NCBI GenBank assembly: GCA_963793645.1
Contig: CAWCAW010000003.1
Location: 248,001 to 312,000 of the forward strand
DNA length: 64,000 nucleotides
Reading direction: 5' to 3'
Source of the DNA: CAWCAW01 sp963793645
GTDB taxonomy: Bacteria > Actinomycetota > Acidimicrobiia > Acidimicrobiales > UBA8190
Shown: positions 53,305 to 62,262 of the stretch, piece by piece
How the letters are laid out: every line of letters begins with the position of its first letter
How positions within the stretch are numbered: the stretch's first letter is position 1
Notes under the pieces: generated by a model
What the model saw: only the letters and a program-made list of their open reading frames with translations
The model's database searches: none
Told to the model about the DNA's origin: nothing
Program-made: the position numbers and the translations under genes

Positions 53305-54057
53305 ATGCAGTGCCTCGTCCTGGCCGGCGGGCGCGGCACCCGCATGCGTCCGGCCACCGACGTGCAGCCCAAGTGCCTCCTCTCTGTGGCCGGACGACCC
53401 TTCGTGGACTGGCAGCTGGCATGGCTGGCCGCCGAGGGGGTCGACCGGGTCGTCTACTGCATCGGCTACCTGGGTGACCTCGTCCGGCGCCACGTCGGCG
53501 ATGGCCGACGATTCGGGCTCGAGGTCGTCTACGTCGACGAAGGTGATCGGCCCGCCGGCACGGCCGGTGCGCTGCGGTTGGCCGCCGATCACGACGCGCT
53601 CGACGCCACGTTCTTCGTCCTCTACGGCGACTCGTATCTCCCCATCGACTTTGACGCCGTGGCGACGGCCTACAGCGCCAGCGGGCGGCCCGTGCTCATG
53701 ACCGTGTACCGCGACCCGGGTCAAATGGAGCGACCCAATGCCGTGTTCGAAAACGGCTTGGTCATTAGGTACGACAAGGGGTTGGTCGAGGTTCCTCCGC
53801 ACATGCGTCACGTCGACTACGGACTCTCGATATGGCGACGCCAGGTGATCGAGGACATGGTGCCTACCTGCACCGTGGCCGACATGGCCTCGCTGTACGG
53901 CTCGCTCAGCCGCGACCATCAACTGGCCGGTTACGTAGCCGGAGAGCGGTTCTACGAGATCGGGTCGGCCGCCGGGCTGGCCGCCTTGGACGAGCGACTG
54001 CGGGGCGGGGGGGCCTTGGGAACGCCGCCTCCGAATCAGCGGACTGCACCGCAGTAG
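53305..54057 (+). CDS. hddC: Heptose-1-phosphate nucleotidyltransferase
   Basis: A 250-residue NTP_transferase. LVLAGGRGTRMRPATDVQPK at 4-23 is the nucleotide-binding signature, VDEGDRPAGTAGALRLAAD and FVLYGDSYLPIDF the sugar-phosphate and metal-binding parts. In the Aneurinibacillus/Campylobacter pathway HddC makes GDP-D-glycero-alpha-D-manno-heptose; the base used here is inferred from context. It begins one base after the kinase stop, and the last twenty or so residues are a Gly/Pro-rich tail. Confidence 0.85.
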   Translation: MQCLVLAGGRGTRMRPATDVQPKCLLSVAGRPFVDWQLAWLAAEGVDRVVYCIGYLGDLVRRHVGDGRRFGLEVVYVDEGDRPAGTAGALRLAADHDALDATFFVLYGDSYLPIDFDAVATAYSASGRPVLMTVYRDPGQMERPNAVFENGLVIRYDKGLVEVPPHMRHVDYGLSIWRRQVIEDMVPTCTVADMASLYGSLSRDHQLAGYVAGERFYEIGSAAGLAALDERLRGGGALGTPPPNQRTAPQ

Positions 54058-54058
54058 G

Positions 54059-54745
54059 GTGGCGCCGGTGTCGTGGCCGAAACAGCGGGCGAGCCTCACC
54101 GACGAGCAGTCGGCCATCATGGCGGACTGGATCAACGAATTCCTGAGCTCCGTCAAGACGTCGCGCTTCACCTGGGTGAGCCGATTCGACCATGTCTTCG
54201 CCAATCGCAGCGCGGCGACGGGCCAGCGGACCCTGGAGATCGGGGCCGGAACGGGGTCGCATCTGCTCTGGGAGACCGAAGGCGAATACGTCGCGGTGGA
54301 GAGCACCGATGAGCTGGCCGCCCAGATCCCGACGCGAGATGGCTTGTCGGTCATCGTGGCGGACTGCGAGCAACGTCTCCCTTGGGACGACGACTCCTTT
54401 GATCGCGTGCTCGCCATCCATCTTCTCGAACACCTCTACAACCTGCCGGCGGCCTTGGACGAAGTGGCCCGGGTGCTCCGACCCGGCGGTGTGTTCTCGG
54501 TTGTCATCCCCTGCGAGGGGGGCCGGCTCTATTCGCTCGGTCGACGATTGACGACAAAACGGATGTTCGAAAAGCGTTACCACGTTCCCTATGAGTGGAT
54601 GATCCGCGCCGACCACTGCAACTCGGCACGCGAGGTCCTCGACGAGCTCACGAGCCGCTTTGACGTACGCCGGCGTTCATTCTTCCCCTGTAAGGTGCCG
54701 ATGGTGGACGCCAACCTGGTCATCGGCCTCGAGCTCTCGGTCTGA
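54059..54745 (+). CDS. SAM-dependent methyltransferase
   Basis: About 228 residues. LEIGAGTGSHLLWE at 53-66 is the SAM motif; VLAIHLLEHLYNLPAALDEV and LRPGGVFSVVIPCEGG the later motifs. GTG at 54059 or GTG at 54068 (with AGGGTGG before it) are both possible starts. The gene begins one base after the nucleotidyltransferase stop, so it belongs to the heptose operon and could make the O-methyl-heptose seen in some bacterial capsules (inference). Confidence 0.87.
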   Translation: MAPVSWPKQRASLTDEQSAIMADWINEFLSSVKTSRFTWVSRFDHVFANRSAATGQRTLEIGAGTGSHLLWETEGEYVAVESTDELAAQIPTRDGLSVIVADCEQRLPWDDDSFDRVLAIHLLEHLYNLPAALDEVARVLRPGGVFSVVIPCEGGRLYSLGRRLTTKRMFEKRYHVPYEWMIRADHCNSAREVLDELTSRFDVRRRSFFPCKVPMVDANLVIGLELSV

Positions 54746-54795
54746 GGCGTGACTCGCCCAAGGCGTCGCGCCCGTCGCCACCCGGCGGTGAACCG

Positions 54796-55605
54796 TTGAT
54801 CCACGTCGCCACCATCCACTTCGAGTCGCAGCGTTGGATCGACATTCAGCTCGACTATCTCCGCCGCACCATGGGTGAGCCCTACACGGTGTGGGCCAAC
54901 CTCCAAGACGTCCCCGGCGACCATGCCTCCAAGTTCGATCACATCGTGGAGGCCATAGGCGAGCACCCGGGCAAGTTGAACCTGGTGGCTGCCGAGATCT
55001 CGGCCGTCGCTCGTCCCGACGACCTCATCATCTTTCTCGACGGTGATGCCTTTCCCATCGCCGACCCCATGCCGACGGTGCGAAGGGCACTGGAAGAAAC
55101 GAGCCTGGTGGCCGTGAGGCGCGACGAGAACACCGGCGACAAACAGCCGCATCCGTGCTTCTGCGTGGTCACGGTGGCCGAGTGGGAACGACTGCATGGG
55201 GACTGGTCCCACGGCGGCTGTTGGCCCGGGCCCAAGGGCGAACCGGTGACCGACGTGGGGGGCAACCTGTATCGATCCCTCGAGCGATCCGGCACACCGT
55301 GGACGCCGCTGCTGCGCACCAACCGCGTCAACCTGCACCCGGTGTGGTTTGGCATCTACGCCAACATCGTCTATCACCACGGATCCGGTTTTCGCCGGGC
55401 CATGTCGCGCGTCGACCTGGTGAACAAGCCGAGATTGTCGAAGCGAGGCCGGCAGCTACCGGTTCTTGGTCGCCCGCTGCGGCGATACAACAAGTTTCGA
55501 TTGCAGCGCTGGGAAGCCCGGACGTCAGAAGCGTCTGAACGGCTGGGCGAGGAGATGTTCGAGAAACTGTGCGGCGATCCTGAGTTCTATAAGGCGCTCA
55601 TCTAA
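54796..55605 (+). CDS. GT-A-like glycosyltransferase, family uncertain
   Basis: A 269-residue protein from a TTG start (no other start fits before the first strand). IHVATIHFESQRWIDIQLDY, LIIFLDGDAFPI with DGD at 82-84, and HPCFCVVTVAEWERL suggest a GT-A fold with a DxD motif. FYKALI ends the protein. It resembles capsule-locus glycosyltransferases but I cannot assign a family. It is the last gene of the heptose operon, 50 bp after the methyltransferase, and may be the transferase that uses the activated sugar. Confidence 0.72.
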   Translation: MIHVATIHFESQRWIDIQLDYLRRTMGEPYTVWANLQDVPGDHASKFDHIVEAIGEHPGKLNLVAAEISAVARPDDLIIFLDGDAFPIADPMPTVRRALEETSLVAVRRDENTGDKQPHPCFCVVTVAEWERLHGDWSHGGCWPGPKGEPVTDVGGNLYRSLERSGTPWTPLLRTNRVNLHPVWFGIYANIVYHHGSGFRRAMSRVDLVNKPRLSKRGRQLPVLGRPLRRYNKFRLQRWEARTSEASERLGEEMFEKLCGDPEFYKALI

Positions 55606-55643
55606 GCGATCGGGGTCAGTCCTACCAAAAACCTCAGTCCAAT

Positions 55644-55686
55644 AAAAAGTCCCGTGCCGGCGGGGCACTCCCCACCGACACGGGAC
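55644..55686 (-). terminator. Intrinsic terminator after the SGNH hydrolase gene
   Basis: A perfect 8-bp stem GTCCCGTG (55649-55656) with CACGGGAC (55679-55686), enclosing a GC-rich loop that can pair further (GGGG/CCCC). On the minus strand it is followed by CTTTTTATT. It lies just past the stop of the 354-residue hydrolase, with the T-run only on that side. Confidence 0.85.
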
Positions 55687-55702
55687 CCAACAGGTTCTTG
55701 GC

Positions 55703-56767
55703 TTACTTCAAGGCGGCGAAGATCTCCTTGCCGATGAAGGTGTAACCCTTCGTGTTGGCGTGGATGTTCTGGAGCGTGCAGTAGTAGGTGTACTTGCAGA
55801 TGTCCGACACCGACAACGGCACCTTGGTCCCCTTGGGGATCGAGATCGCCGCCGGGGACGTGGGGGCGTACTTCTTCGACAGACCCACCTGACGTTGCCC
55901 ACTCAGTGGCGTCGTTATTCCAGTTCCGTTACCTCCGAACTGGGGAGCGGCGGTGACGTTCACGAATTTCCCGCCGGTAACGCTCTCATAAGCGGTCGCA
56001 AGAGCAGGGTTGATGATGCTATCGAAGGCCTCGACCGACTCCCCTGCCAAGCCTTGCGCCGACGAAGAGTCGCCCGGGGTCAGACCCGGGTTCACCCATT
56101 CTCCGAGGATTACGTCGGGGTAGGACGCCCCCACGATGGGCGCACTCGAGTCGCCGTTGGCATCGAGGGCGGTGCTGAGCTGATCGACGAGGCTCTTGAC
56201 GTTGTCCGGGATGTCTTCACCGGAAGCGTTGTACGTAGCATCCGTGATCCCGTTCATCCTGTCGAGCACACAGATCACCGGGTTCGGCGTCGACACGCAT
56301 GACGTGATGTCATTGCCGCTGATCGAGACCGTGACGAGCCCGACCTTGCCGGGGTTGGCATCGATGAAGGCCACCGCGTTCTGGATCTGCGTGTCACCGG
56401 TGATCACCGGGTCAGGCAGCTCCGAGGGAATCGCGGCTGGCCCATACATGCCCCCCGTGCCGCAGATCCCGGTGTAGGAAAGGATCGACTCGGTGGTAGC
56501 TCCGCCACAGCCGTAGTCCTCAAGAGTCATCTTCAGCTTGTTGGCCACGTACCCGGTGTACCCCGAGGTGGCCTCAGATGTCGGAACCGGCTGGTACCCG
56601 ACCGAGTAGGAGTCGCCCAGCGCGATGTAGTCCTTCCCGGCGAATGGGTTGCTATGACCCTTGGTGGCGGCCTGGCTCACTCCCGGCACAGCCACAAGCG
56701 CCAAGACGCTCAGGCACCCTAAAGCGAGCAGGACGCGCACGGCCGACGAACGAAAAGGCTTCTTCAC
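55703..56767 (-). CDS. Secreted SGNH/GDSL-family hydrolase
   Basis: A 354-residue exported esterase-like protein. VRVLLALGCLSVLALVAVPG, then SQAA, is a signal peptide. YIALGDSYSVGY has the block I Ser (about S53), SISGNDIT the block III Asn, and SDICKYTYYCTL followed by NIHANTKGY the C-terminal D322/H336 pair. Six or more Cys in the mature part suggest disulfides. The family removes acyl groups from glycans or lipids; here a deacetylase for surface polysaccharide is plausible. GTG start with GGGGGGG upstream. It follows the YfhO gene on the same strand (85 bp gap, AT-rich) and ends at a strong terminator. Confidence 0.87.
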   Translation of the reverse strand: MKKPFRSSAVRVLLALGCLSVLALVAVPGVSQAATKGHSNPFAGKDYIALGDSYSVGYQPVPTSEATSGYTGYVANKLKMTLEDYGCGGATTESILSYTGICGTGGMYGPAAIPSELPDPVITGDTQIQNAVAFIDANPGKVGLVTVSISGNDITSCVSTPNPVICVLDRMNGITDATYNASGEDIPDNVKSLVDQLSTALDANGDSSAPIVGASYPDVILGEWVNPGLTPGDSSSAQGLAGESVEAFDSIINPALATAYESVTGGKFVNVTAAPQFGGNGTGITTPLSGQRQVGLSKKYAPTSPAAISIPKGTKVPLSVSDICKYTYYCTLQNIHANTKGYTFIGKEIFAALK

Positions 56768-56852
56768 TATTCCCCCCCAGAAATTGACAAAAAATTGGTT
56801 GATCCCGTTCTACCGCCATCGCACCCTAGTCGCCCTCGTCAATCGTGATGAT

Positions 56853-59270
56853 TTATGCACTAGGCAAAGGACGGCGCCGTCGGCGCCACGCCCCCAGCAG
56901 GAGCATCGCCGCCAGCCCGACTGCGCCCCCCGTTGCGAACACAATGCCCAGCGTGAAGGTGGTGGGCCAGTAGCGGAGCATCACAACGTGGCGCCCGGCG
57001 GGGATCCGAGCCTGCAACATCACTTTGTCGAACGGCTCGAGGGACAAGGCGCGACCGTCGATGGTGGCATGCCAACCGGGCGTGTCGGTCAGACGGAGCC
57101 GGAGCATCACGACCTGGCTGGAGTGGGTGACGACCTTCCATGACGCCGGGGTCGGATAGGTGACCGACGCCGGACGACCCCGGGCGTCGTCACCGGGGAC
57201 AGCACCTCCGCGGGAGAGTGGGACCTGGGTGGCGGCGGCGACGCCGGGGATCTTGTAGAGAGATTCGGTGCCCACGTGCCCGACAAACACCGAGCCGGAC
57301 GGGCCGCTGAAACCGGGGAGCTCGAGCACGTAACCGACGCCGAAGCGACGCGCCACGACGGCCGTGTCGAAGGTAGGACACAAGACACTGGAGAAGGCCA
57401 CTCCCCCAGGGACGCCGGTACTGTCCGACCAATCCTGCTTGTAGTAAGCCTCGGGCGTCATCGGGTCATAGGCGTCGAACTCGTGGACACCGAAGGCGGC
57501 GTTGGCATTCTCGAGGAGCCCGACGCGCGGCGAGTCAAAGCACGGGCTCCCGTCGCCGACGACGGCGCTCCCCACGGCATGCTTCAACGCAGATACGGAC
57601 GCAGAAGTGGTCAAGGGACTAGCGCTGGACGAGATGATGGGTGCCCCCGATGCGATGAGGAACGCCGTTTCGACCGCCAGCAAGCACAAGCCCGCACTGC
57701 GCCCGGGGCCCCACCGGGTCCGACCGTTCGACGGGACGGTCCGAGAAGCCTTGACGAGCAACCACAGCACCCCGAGCCCCACCACGACGGCAACGACAGG
57801 CCAGACGAAGCTCTTCTCCCGAATGGTGGCGAGGTGCTCGGGCAGATGACCTCGACCGGCGAACCACATCATCACCAACAACAGTCCCGCCGCCGCGAAT
57901 CCGATCCCCACCACCTGCCGCACCGACATTTTCCGGTGCGACCGGACAACCACGTCCACGCCCATGCCGGCCAACACGGCCACACCCAAGACCATGGTGG
58001 TCATGGCGAGCACCCAGTAGATCTTCATGACGTTCTGATCCAAAATGGCGACGACGGGGCGCAAAAAGACGAGTGCACCCATGACCACCACAAGACCGCT
58101 GAAAGCGCGTACCTCGGGGCGCTTCCAGCGAAGCAACACCGCCGTTAAGGCCATGACCAGGGCAATGACTCCGACGTACGCGGCCGTTTCCTCGTAATTG
58201 GAGTACCCGAACCACTTGCTGCCCATTATCGGCAACCCGTCGAATCCCTGGAAAACCACGTGCATGACGTCGGTAATCGGAAGCGTGTGGGGACCGTTGG
58301 TTGGTCCCACGGCGGTGCGGTTGGAACGCGAGGCGACCTGCAGTCCCGGCAGCAGCAGCGGAGTGGCGAGCACGACGCCGGCGATTGCCATCACCGCCAG
58401 GTCGATGACCGGGCGCAAGAGTGCTCCGGATCCCCTGAACAGGGGCGTCCTGTGGGCCAGGATCACCACCACCACCACACCGGTGGCCAACAGGAGCAGA
58501 AAGCTTCCCTCGGGGTCCCCGGCATAAAGCGCCAGCGCCAGCACGACCGCCCCGAAGGCAATCGCCCTGGTTCGGTGGTGGCCTCGCACGATGAGCACCG
58601 CCGCCGTGATCAACCAGCCCGCCCACGACATCACCGAAGAGAGCGGCCATCCCAGCCAGCCGATGAACGGGCCGCTCAGTTCAAAGACGGTGGCCGCCAT
58701 GACGCATCCGAGCACGCTGAGTCGCAGCACCTTGCCGAGCGCGTACACGCCCGTGCCGGCGATGAACAAGGTGACAACGAGCTGCGCGGTGAACGAAAGG
58801 TTCTCCGGAACCAGGTAGCCGATGACAACCGGCAAGCTGAAGGGTGCCGACTCCCAGTTGAACGCCAGCGGCATGCCGAGCGCGTTGTACGGGTTCCACA
58901 AAGGGAGCTGTCCGTGATGGACCTGTTCCCACACCAGGCGGGTCCAGGGGATGAAGAGCTGAATCTGGTCGCCCTGGGTTGTGTTGTGTATGGACGGATG
59001 GCGAATCGTCGTGAGGCCGAAGTTCGACAGCAAGTCATAGGGCCCGAGCGCAAAGCCGTGGACCAAGGCGGGCGTCAAGACCAACAGGGCGGCAACCAAC
59101 ACCCACAACAGGCCGAGGATATCGGGGAGGTGCCGATGTCCGTGCACCCACGTCAAAGCACGGTCAGCGCTCCTGCCGTAGCGGCTCGACCGCCCCCCGC
59201 CCACGTCTCCGCCACCGGTCTTGGCGTCGGCTCGTGGGGTGTCGGATGCCTTATCGGTGGCGGTGGTCAT
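56853..59270 (-). CDS. YfhO-family polytopic membrane protein (GT-C-like)
   Basis: An 805-residue member of the family from ATG 59270; a GTG at 59300 would add ten residues. QGDQIQLFIPWTRLVWEQVH and GQLPLWNPYNALGMPLAFNW form the signature loop. A long set of helices follows, and a C-terminal beta domain ends IPAGRHVVMLRYWPTTFTLG before a last helix and Arg-rich tail. Likely a polyprenyl-phosphate sugar transferase. The 85-bp gap to the SGNH hydrolase gene downstream suggests joint transcription. Divergent from the sulfatase-like gene; no convincing promoter seen in the ~200-bp gap. Confidence 0.86.
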   Translation of the reverse strand: MTTATDKASDTPRADAKTGGGDVGGGRSSRYGRSADRALTWVHGHRHLPDILGLLWVLVAALLVLTPALVHGFALGPYDLLSNFGLTTIRHPSIHNTTQGDQIQLFIPWTRLVWEQVHHGQLPLWNPYNALGMPLAFNWESAPFSLPVVIGYLVPENLSFTAQLVVTLFIAGTGVYALGKVLRLSVLGCVMAATVFELSGPFIGWLGWPLSSVMSWAGWLITAAVLIVRGHHRTRAIAFGAVVLALALYAGDPEGSFLLLLATGVVVVVILAHRTPLFRGSGALLRPVIDLAVMAIAGVVLATPLLLPGLQVASRSNRTAVGPTNGPHTLPITDVMHVVFQGFDGLPIMGSKWFGYSNYEETAAYVGVIALVMALTAVLLRWKRPEVRAFSGLVVVMGALVFLRPVVAILDQNVMKIYWVLAMTTMVLGVAVLAGMGVDVVVRSHRKMSVRQVVGIGFAAAGLLLVMMWFAGRGHLPEHLATIREKSFVWPVVAVVVGLGVLWLLVKASRTVPSNGRTRWGPGRSAGLCLLAVETAFLIASGAPIISSSASPLTTSASVSALKHAVGSAVVGDGSPCFDSPRVGLLENANAAFGVHEFDAYDPMTPEAYYKQDWSDSTGVPGGVAFSSVLCPTFDTAVVARRFGVGYVLELPGFSGPSGSVFVGHVGTESLYKIPGVAAATQVPLSRGGAVPGDDARGRPASVTYPTPASWKVVTHSSQVVMLRLRLTDTPGWHATIDGRALSLEPFDKVMLQARIPAGRHVVMLRYWPTTFTLGIVFATGGAVGLAAMLLLGAWRRRRRPLPSA

Positions 59271-59467
59271 GTGCAGCCAAAAGGCTCGCCGCCCGCTCAC
59301 GCGGGGACGGGATCAGGATCGAGGCCCTTCGAGTCCTTGAATGCGAGCGCGTCCGGGAGAGGGTAGTGCATGGCTACCCCACTTGTGTCGCTAGGATCGG
59401 TGCCTTGCGCGCTGCACAGGCGCGGGGTTGATCACCACCTGAGAAGGTCGACGAAACAAGGAACAGC

Positions 59468-60346
59468 GTGTCCCTGCACCCGTCATCCGTGCTCTTCGTA
59501 ACGTTGGACTCGTGTCGCTATGACACCTTTGCGGCCGCCAACCTGAAGAACATGCCCGCCGTCGGCCCCACCCGCCGTGCCATGGCACCGGGCACCTTCA
59601 CCTACAGCTCTCACGCGGCCATGTTCGTGGGATTCACCCCGGACGTGCCCGGTCTCCTCGAGCCGTATGTCAACCCCAAGTACGCCCGGCTCTTCATGCT
59701 CCGAGGCGGAGGGTCGGGGTCACCGCAAGAGCCGTTCGCCGATCTGAAGGGCCGTGACATCGTCGAGGGCTTCAACCAACTCGGCTACGACACCATCGGC
59801 ACGGGCGCCATGATGTGGTTCAATCCTGGCACCGGCGTGTCGCGCACCTTGACGCGATCGTTTCAGCAGTTCCACTACCCCAACAGCTCGGTGGCCTTGG
59901 ACCGTCAGTTGCGATTCCTCCACAGCACCTTGGACAAGGCGCGTCGTCCCGTGTTCACCTTCATCAACGTGGGTGAAACCCACGCTCCCTATTGGCACGC
60001 CGGCGCCCCGTGGGACCGGGACTGGAACCCGTGCCGCACCTTCGGCGACACCAACGACGCCGATGAGTGCCACCGGCGACAAAGAGCGTGCGTCGAGTTC
60101 GTCGACGAAAAGATCGCGGGCCTTTTGGAGCGGTTCGCCGGTGCCACCATCATGATCTGCGCCGATCACGGCGATGCCTGGGGTGAGCAAGATCTGTGGG
60201 GCCACGGATTCAACCACCCGAAGGTCATCGAAGTCCCCCTCATCCTTCGCCTGGGCGAGAAGCCACCGCCGCCGGGGCGGCCGCGCAAGATCCAGCGGGC
60301 CAAGCGGCGGATCGACAACGCCGTGCGCGCCCTGCAAGGAGCCTGA
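59468..60346 (+). CDS. Sulfatase/alkaline phosphatase-superfamily protein
   Basis: A 292-residue protein, GTG start with AAGGAA five bases upstream, no signal peptide. VLFVTLDSCRYDTF has the first metal-binding Asp, APGTFTYSSHAAMFVG matches the nucleophile region of the superfamily, and MICADHGDAWGEQ plus WGHGFNHPKVIEVPLIL the later metal-binding D-H and H. The formylglycine-forming C/S-x-P-x-R motif is absent; Thr is the likely nucleophile (T43 or T45). This fits a phosphotransferase or phosphodiesterase rather than a true sulfatase. Next to sulfotransferase and YfhO genes, so probably a glycan modifier. Confidence 0.82.
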   Translation: MSLHPSSVLFVTLDSCRYDTFAAANLKNMPAVGPTRRAMAPGTFTYSSHAAMFVGFTPDVPGLLEPYVNPKYARLFMLRGGGSGSPQEPFADLKGRDIVEGFNQLGYDTIGTGAMMWFNPGTGVSRTLTRSFQQFHYPNSSVALDRQLRFLHSTLDKARRPVFTFINVGETHAPYWHAGAPWDRDWNPCRTFGDTNDADECHRRQRACVEFVDEKIAGLLERFAGATIMICADHGDAWGEQDLWGHGFNHPKVIEVPLILRLGEKPPPPGRPRKIQRAKRRIDNAVRALQGA

Positions 60347-60412
60347 CCGGCGCGCTGTACCACCAACAACGGCGGGCAAGTAGGCAGCATATTTTAGGTA
60401 CTATGAACCTTT

Positions 60413-62122
60413 ATGGCTGGCGCTCGGACGTTACCGGCGACTTCCATTATGCGTAGTCGCAGACTTCCGCTGGCGGTAGCCCTCGTATCGAGCGCGGTGC
60501 AATTCGCGTATTTGAGACAGGGCGGCTTCTTCCTCGATGACATCGGCAACATTTCTGTAAACAAGGTGCCGCTGTCCATTCACCGACTTGCTTCTCCAGT
60601 TGGAACGGGCCACTTTCAACCCGCCACCCAGTTTGTGATGTGGTTAGCCGCGGAGCCGTTTCACACCAACTACGCGATTGCCGCCCTCTTTCTCGCGGTC
60701 TCTGCCGGACTGGGCTCCTACTGGATGATCCAGCTATTGGACGGCTTATTTGGAAAGAAGCCGACGCACCTCATGATCGGCTTTCTCATCGGTACTTCGT
60801 GGGTGTTATTGAACGCCAGTCAGTGGTTCTCTAGCAGTCCCGCTACAGAATCAGCCGTATTTGGGATTGGAGCGCTTCTCGCGTTCTCCTTGTGGATGAC
60901 AACCTCCCGACCTGTGTTTTATCTCGAGGCGCTTGTTTCGGCGACGATAGCGCTCCTATTTTGGGAGATCGCGCTTGCAATTCCTGCGTTGCTGGCATTG
61001 TTATGGGTTTGCTTCACCGACGACTATCGGTCATGGCGACGGATACTTCTCGGCGTCACCCCGTTCGCGTCGATTTCGATAGCTGATTTGATCTACGTGC
61101 GTCTTCAGCCGTGGCGAGCGGCACTGTCGGTCCCCACTATTCGTCAATGGGTCAACCTACTGACCAGCATGGTCGGTCATGGCTTCTTGCCCACAGTCAT
61201 TGGTACGGGTACATATGGCAGTGCTCTAAGCCAACGAGACTGGATCAGCATCTTCATCGTCGCTGCTGCACTCGCCGTGGTTGAAGGTCGTCTCGTAGTC
61301 CTTGGCCGGTTTCGATTTCGCTCTCTTGCTTTCTTCATTGTCGGCGCCATCCTGGTGAGTATCCCGGTCGCGACCGCACGTGACTCAGCAACGGCCGGAA
61401 CCACGTCGCGATACATAACCTTTCTTCCGATACTGCTCGCCATCTCGGTGGCAGGCTCCGCTCGCGAACGACCGCACGAATCGCACGAATCGCACGAATC
61501 GCAGGCTCGTCGTTACGCACCGAAAGTCGGCTGGCTAGCCGCGGCCACCCTGGCCGTGCTGTACCTCGTGAATCTCAATTCGACCTTCGACACAGTGTCG
61601 TGGGCAAAGCAATGGGGAGCGACTGCCGCCGCCATCTCGGCACACCTCGGTTCCGGCATCCGCGCTTTGAAACCGGGCCAACAGTCGTCGCTCGTAGACA
61701 GCACGGTACCGTTCCCGATCTGGTGGCCTCCCGTATACGGCGTCTTTATACCCGGCGGTCGATTAAGCAATCTGTTGCCTTTTTGGTCTTCTACTGTCCA
61801 TACCTTTGGAGAGGGACCTCGCATAACTGGGATCGATGCGAGCGGCACCCTTCGGTGGGCGACTTTCCACGTTGCGGGCGTTGGAGATCTTTACGAGCGA
61901 ATTACCATTAGCGCTTCGACGCGGACGGTGGTGCACATCAAGATCGAGGCTATGAAACCCACGCAACCTGAATCCCCTTGGACCATACCGACCGGTCCGG
62001 GAACACACACGTTCGTGCTCACCACTTGGTCGACCACAGTTCAAAGCGTTCACGTCACAGGGCACGATATTCGTGTGCTTCAAAGCCAGGCGGGTACCGT
62101 GACGCTTGGCTCCGCCCTTTGA
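60413..62122 (+). CDS. Low-GC polytopic membrane protein, GT-C-like
   Basis: A 569-residue membrane protein with about ten helices. LRQGGFFLDDIGNISV puts D-D in the first extracytoplasmic loop, in the manner of GT-C enzymes, and HFQPATQFVMWLAAEPFHTN follows. A C-terminal soluble domain follows the last helix. I do not recognise the family. Base composition differs sharply: the 60 bases 60841-60900 count 32 G+C (53%), far below neighbours, and codons with A/T in third position are common, which suggests recent acquisition. ATG at 60413 or ATG at 60449 (MRSRRLPLAV); neither has a clear binding site. ESH-coding triplicate at 61473. Confidence 0.72.
   Translation: MAGARTLPATSIMRSRRLPLAVALVSSAVQFAYLRQGGFFLDDIGNISVNKVPLSIHRLASPVGTGHFQPATQFVMWLAAEPFHTNYAIAALFLAVSAGLGSYWMIQLLDGLFGKKPTHLMIGFLIGTSWVLLNASQWFSSSPATESAVFGIGALLAFSLWMTTSRPVFYLEALVSATIALLFWEIALAIPALLALLWVCFTDDYRSWRRILLGVTPFASISIADLIYVRLQPWRAALSVPTIRQWVNLLTSMVGHGFLPTVIGTGTYGSALSQRDWISIFIVAAALAVVEGRLVVLGRFRFRSLAFFIVGAILVSIPVATARDSATAGTTSRYITFLPILLAISVAGSARERPHESHESHESQARRYAPKVGWLAAATLAVLYLVNLNSTFDTVSWAKQWGATAAAISAHLGSGIRALKPGQQSSLVDSTVPFPIWWPPVYGVFIPGGRLSNLLPFWSSTVHTFGEGPRITGIDASGTLRWATFHVAGVGDLYERITISASTRTVVHIKIEAMKPTQPESPWTIPTGPGTHTFVLTTWSTTVQSVHVTGHDIRVLQSQAGTVTLGSAL
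61473..61499. repeat. Three tandem 9-bp units coding Glu-Ser-His
   Basis: Three perfect copies of cgcacgaat lie inside the low-GC membrane-protein gene and give a polar H-E-S-H-E-S-H stretch in a cytosolic loop. In frame, so copy changes would be tolerated. Confidence 0.9.
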
Positions 62123-62262
62123 CTCAATGAATTTGTGGTGTCCATCGGGACGGCTGCAGTTCGCCCGACGTCCCTCAGCCGGCCAGCGAGAGCGTTGGGG
62201 ACAATGCCTTTTGCCTGACGCAATCGGCACGACCATGACCATCATGTCAGTCACCAGAGGCC

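Noticed and set aside
53050..54417. 455-codon open frame on the minus strand
   Set aside because: Lies fully antisense to the heptose kinase, nucleotidyltransferase and methyltransferase genes, and its product has no recognisable motif.
56768..56852. Riboswitch or terminator in the AT-rich gap between the YfhO and SGNH genes
   Set aside because: A loose ATTGAC...GTCAAT inverted repeat exists but with a long loop, and no known riboswitch core could be drawn.
62123..62262. Small gene in the gap between convergent genes
   Set aside because: No start with a binding site and no coding pattern; nothing recognisable seen.
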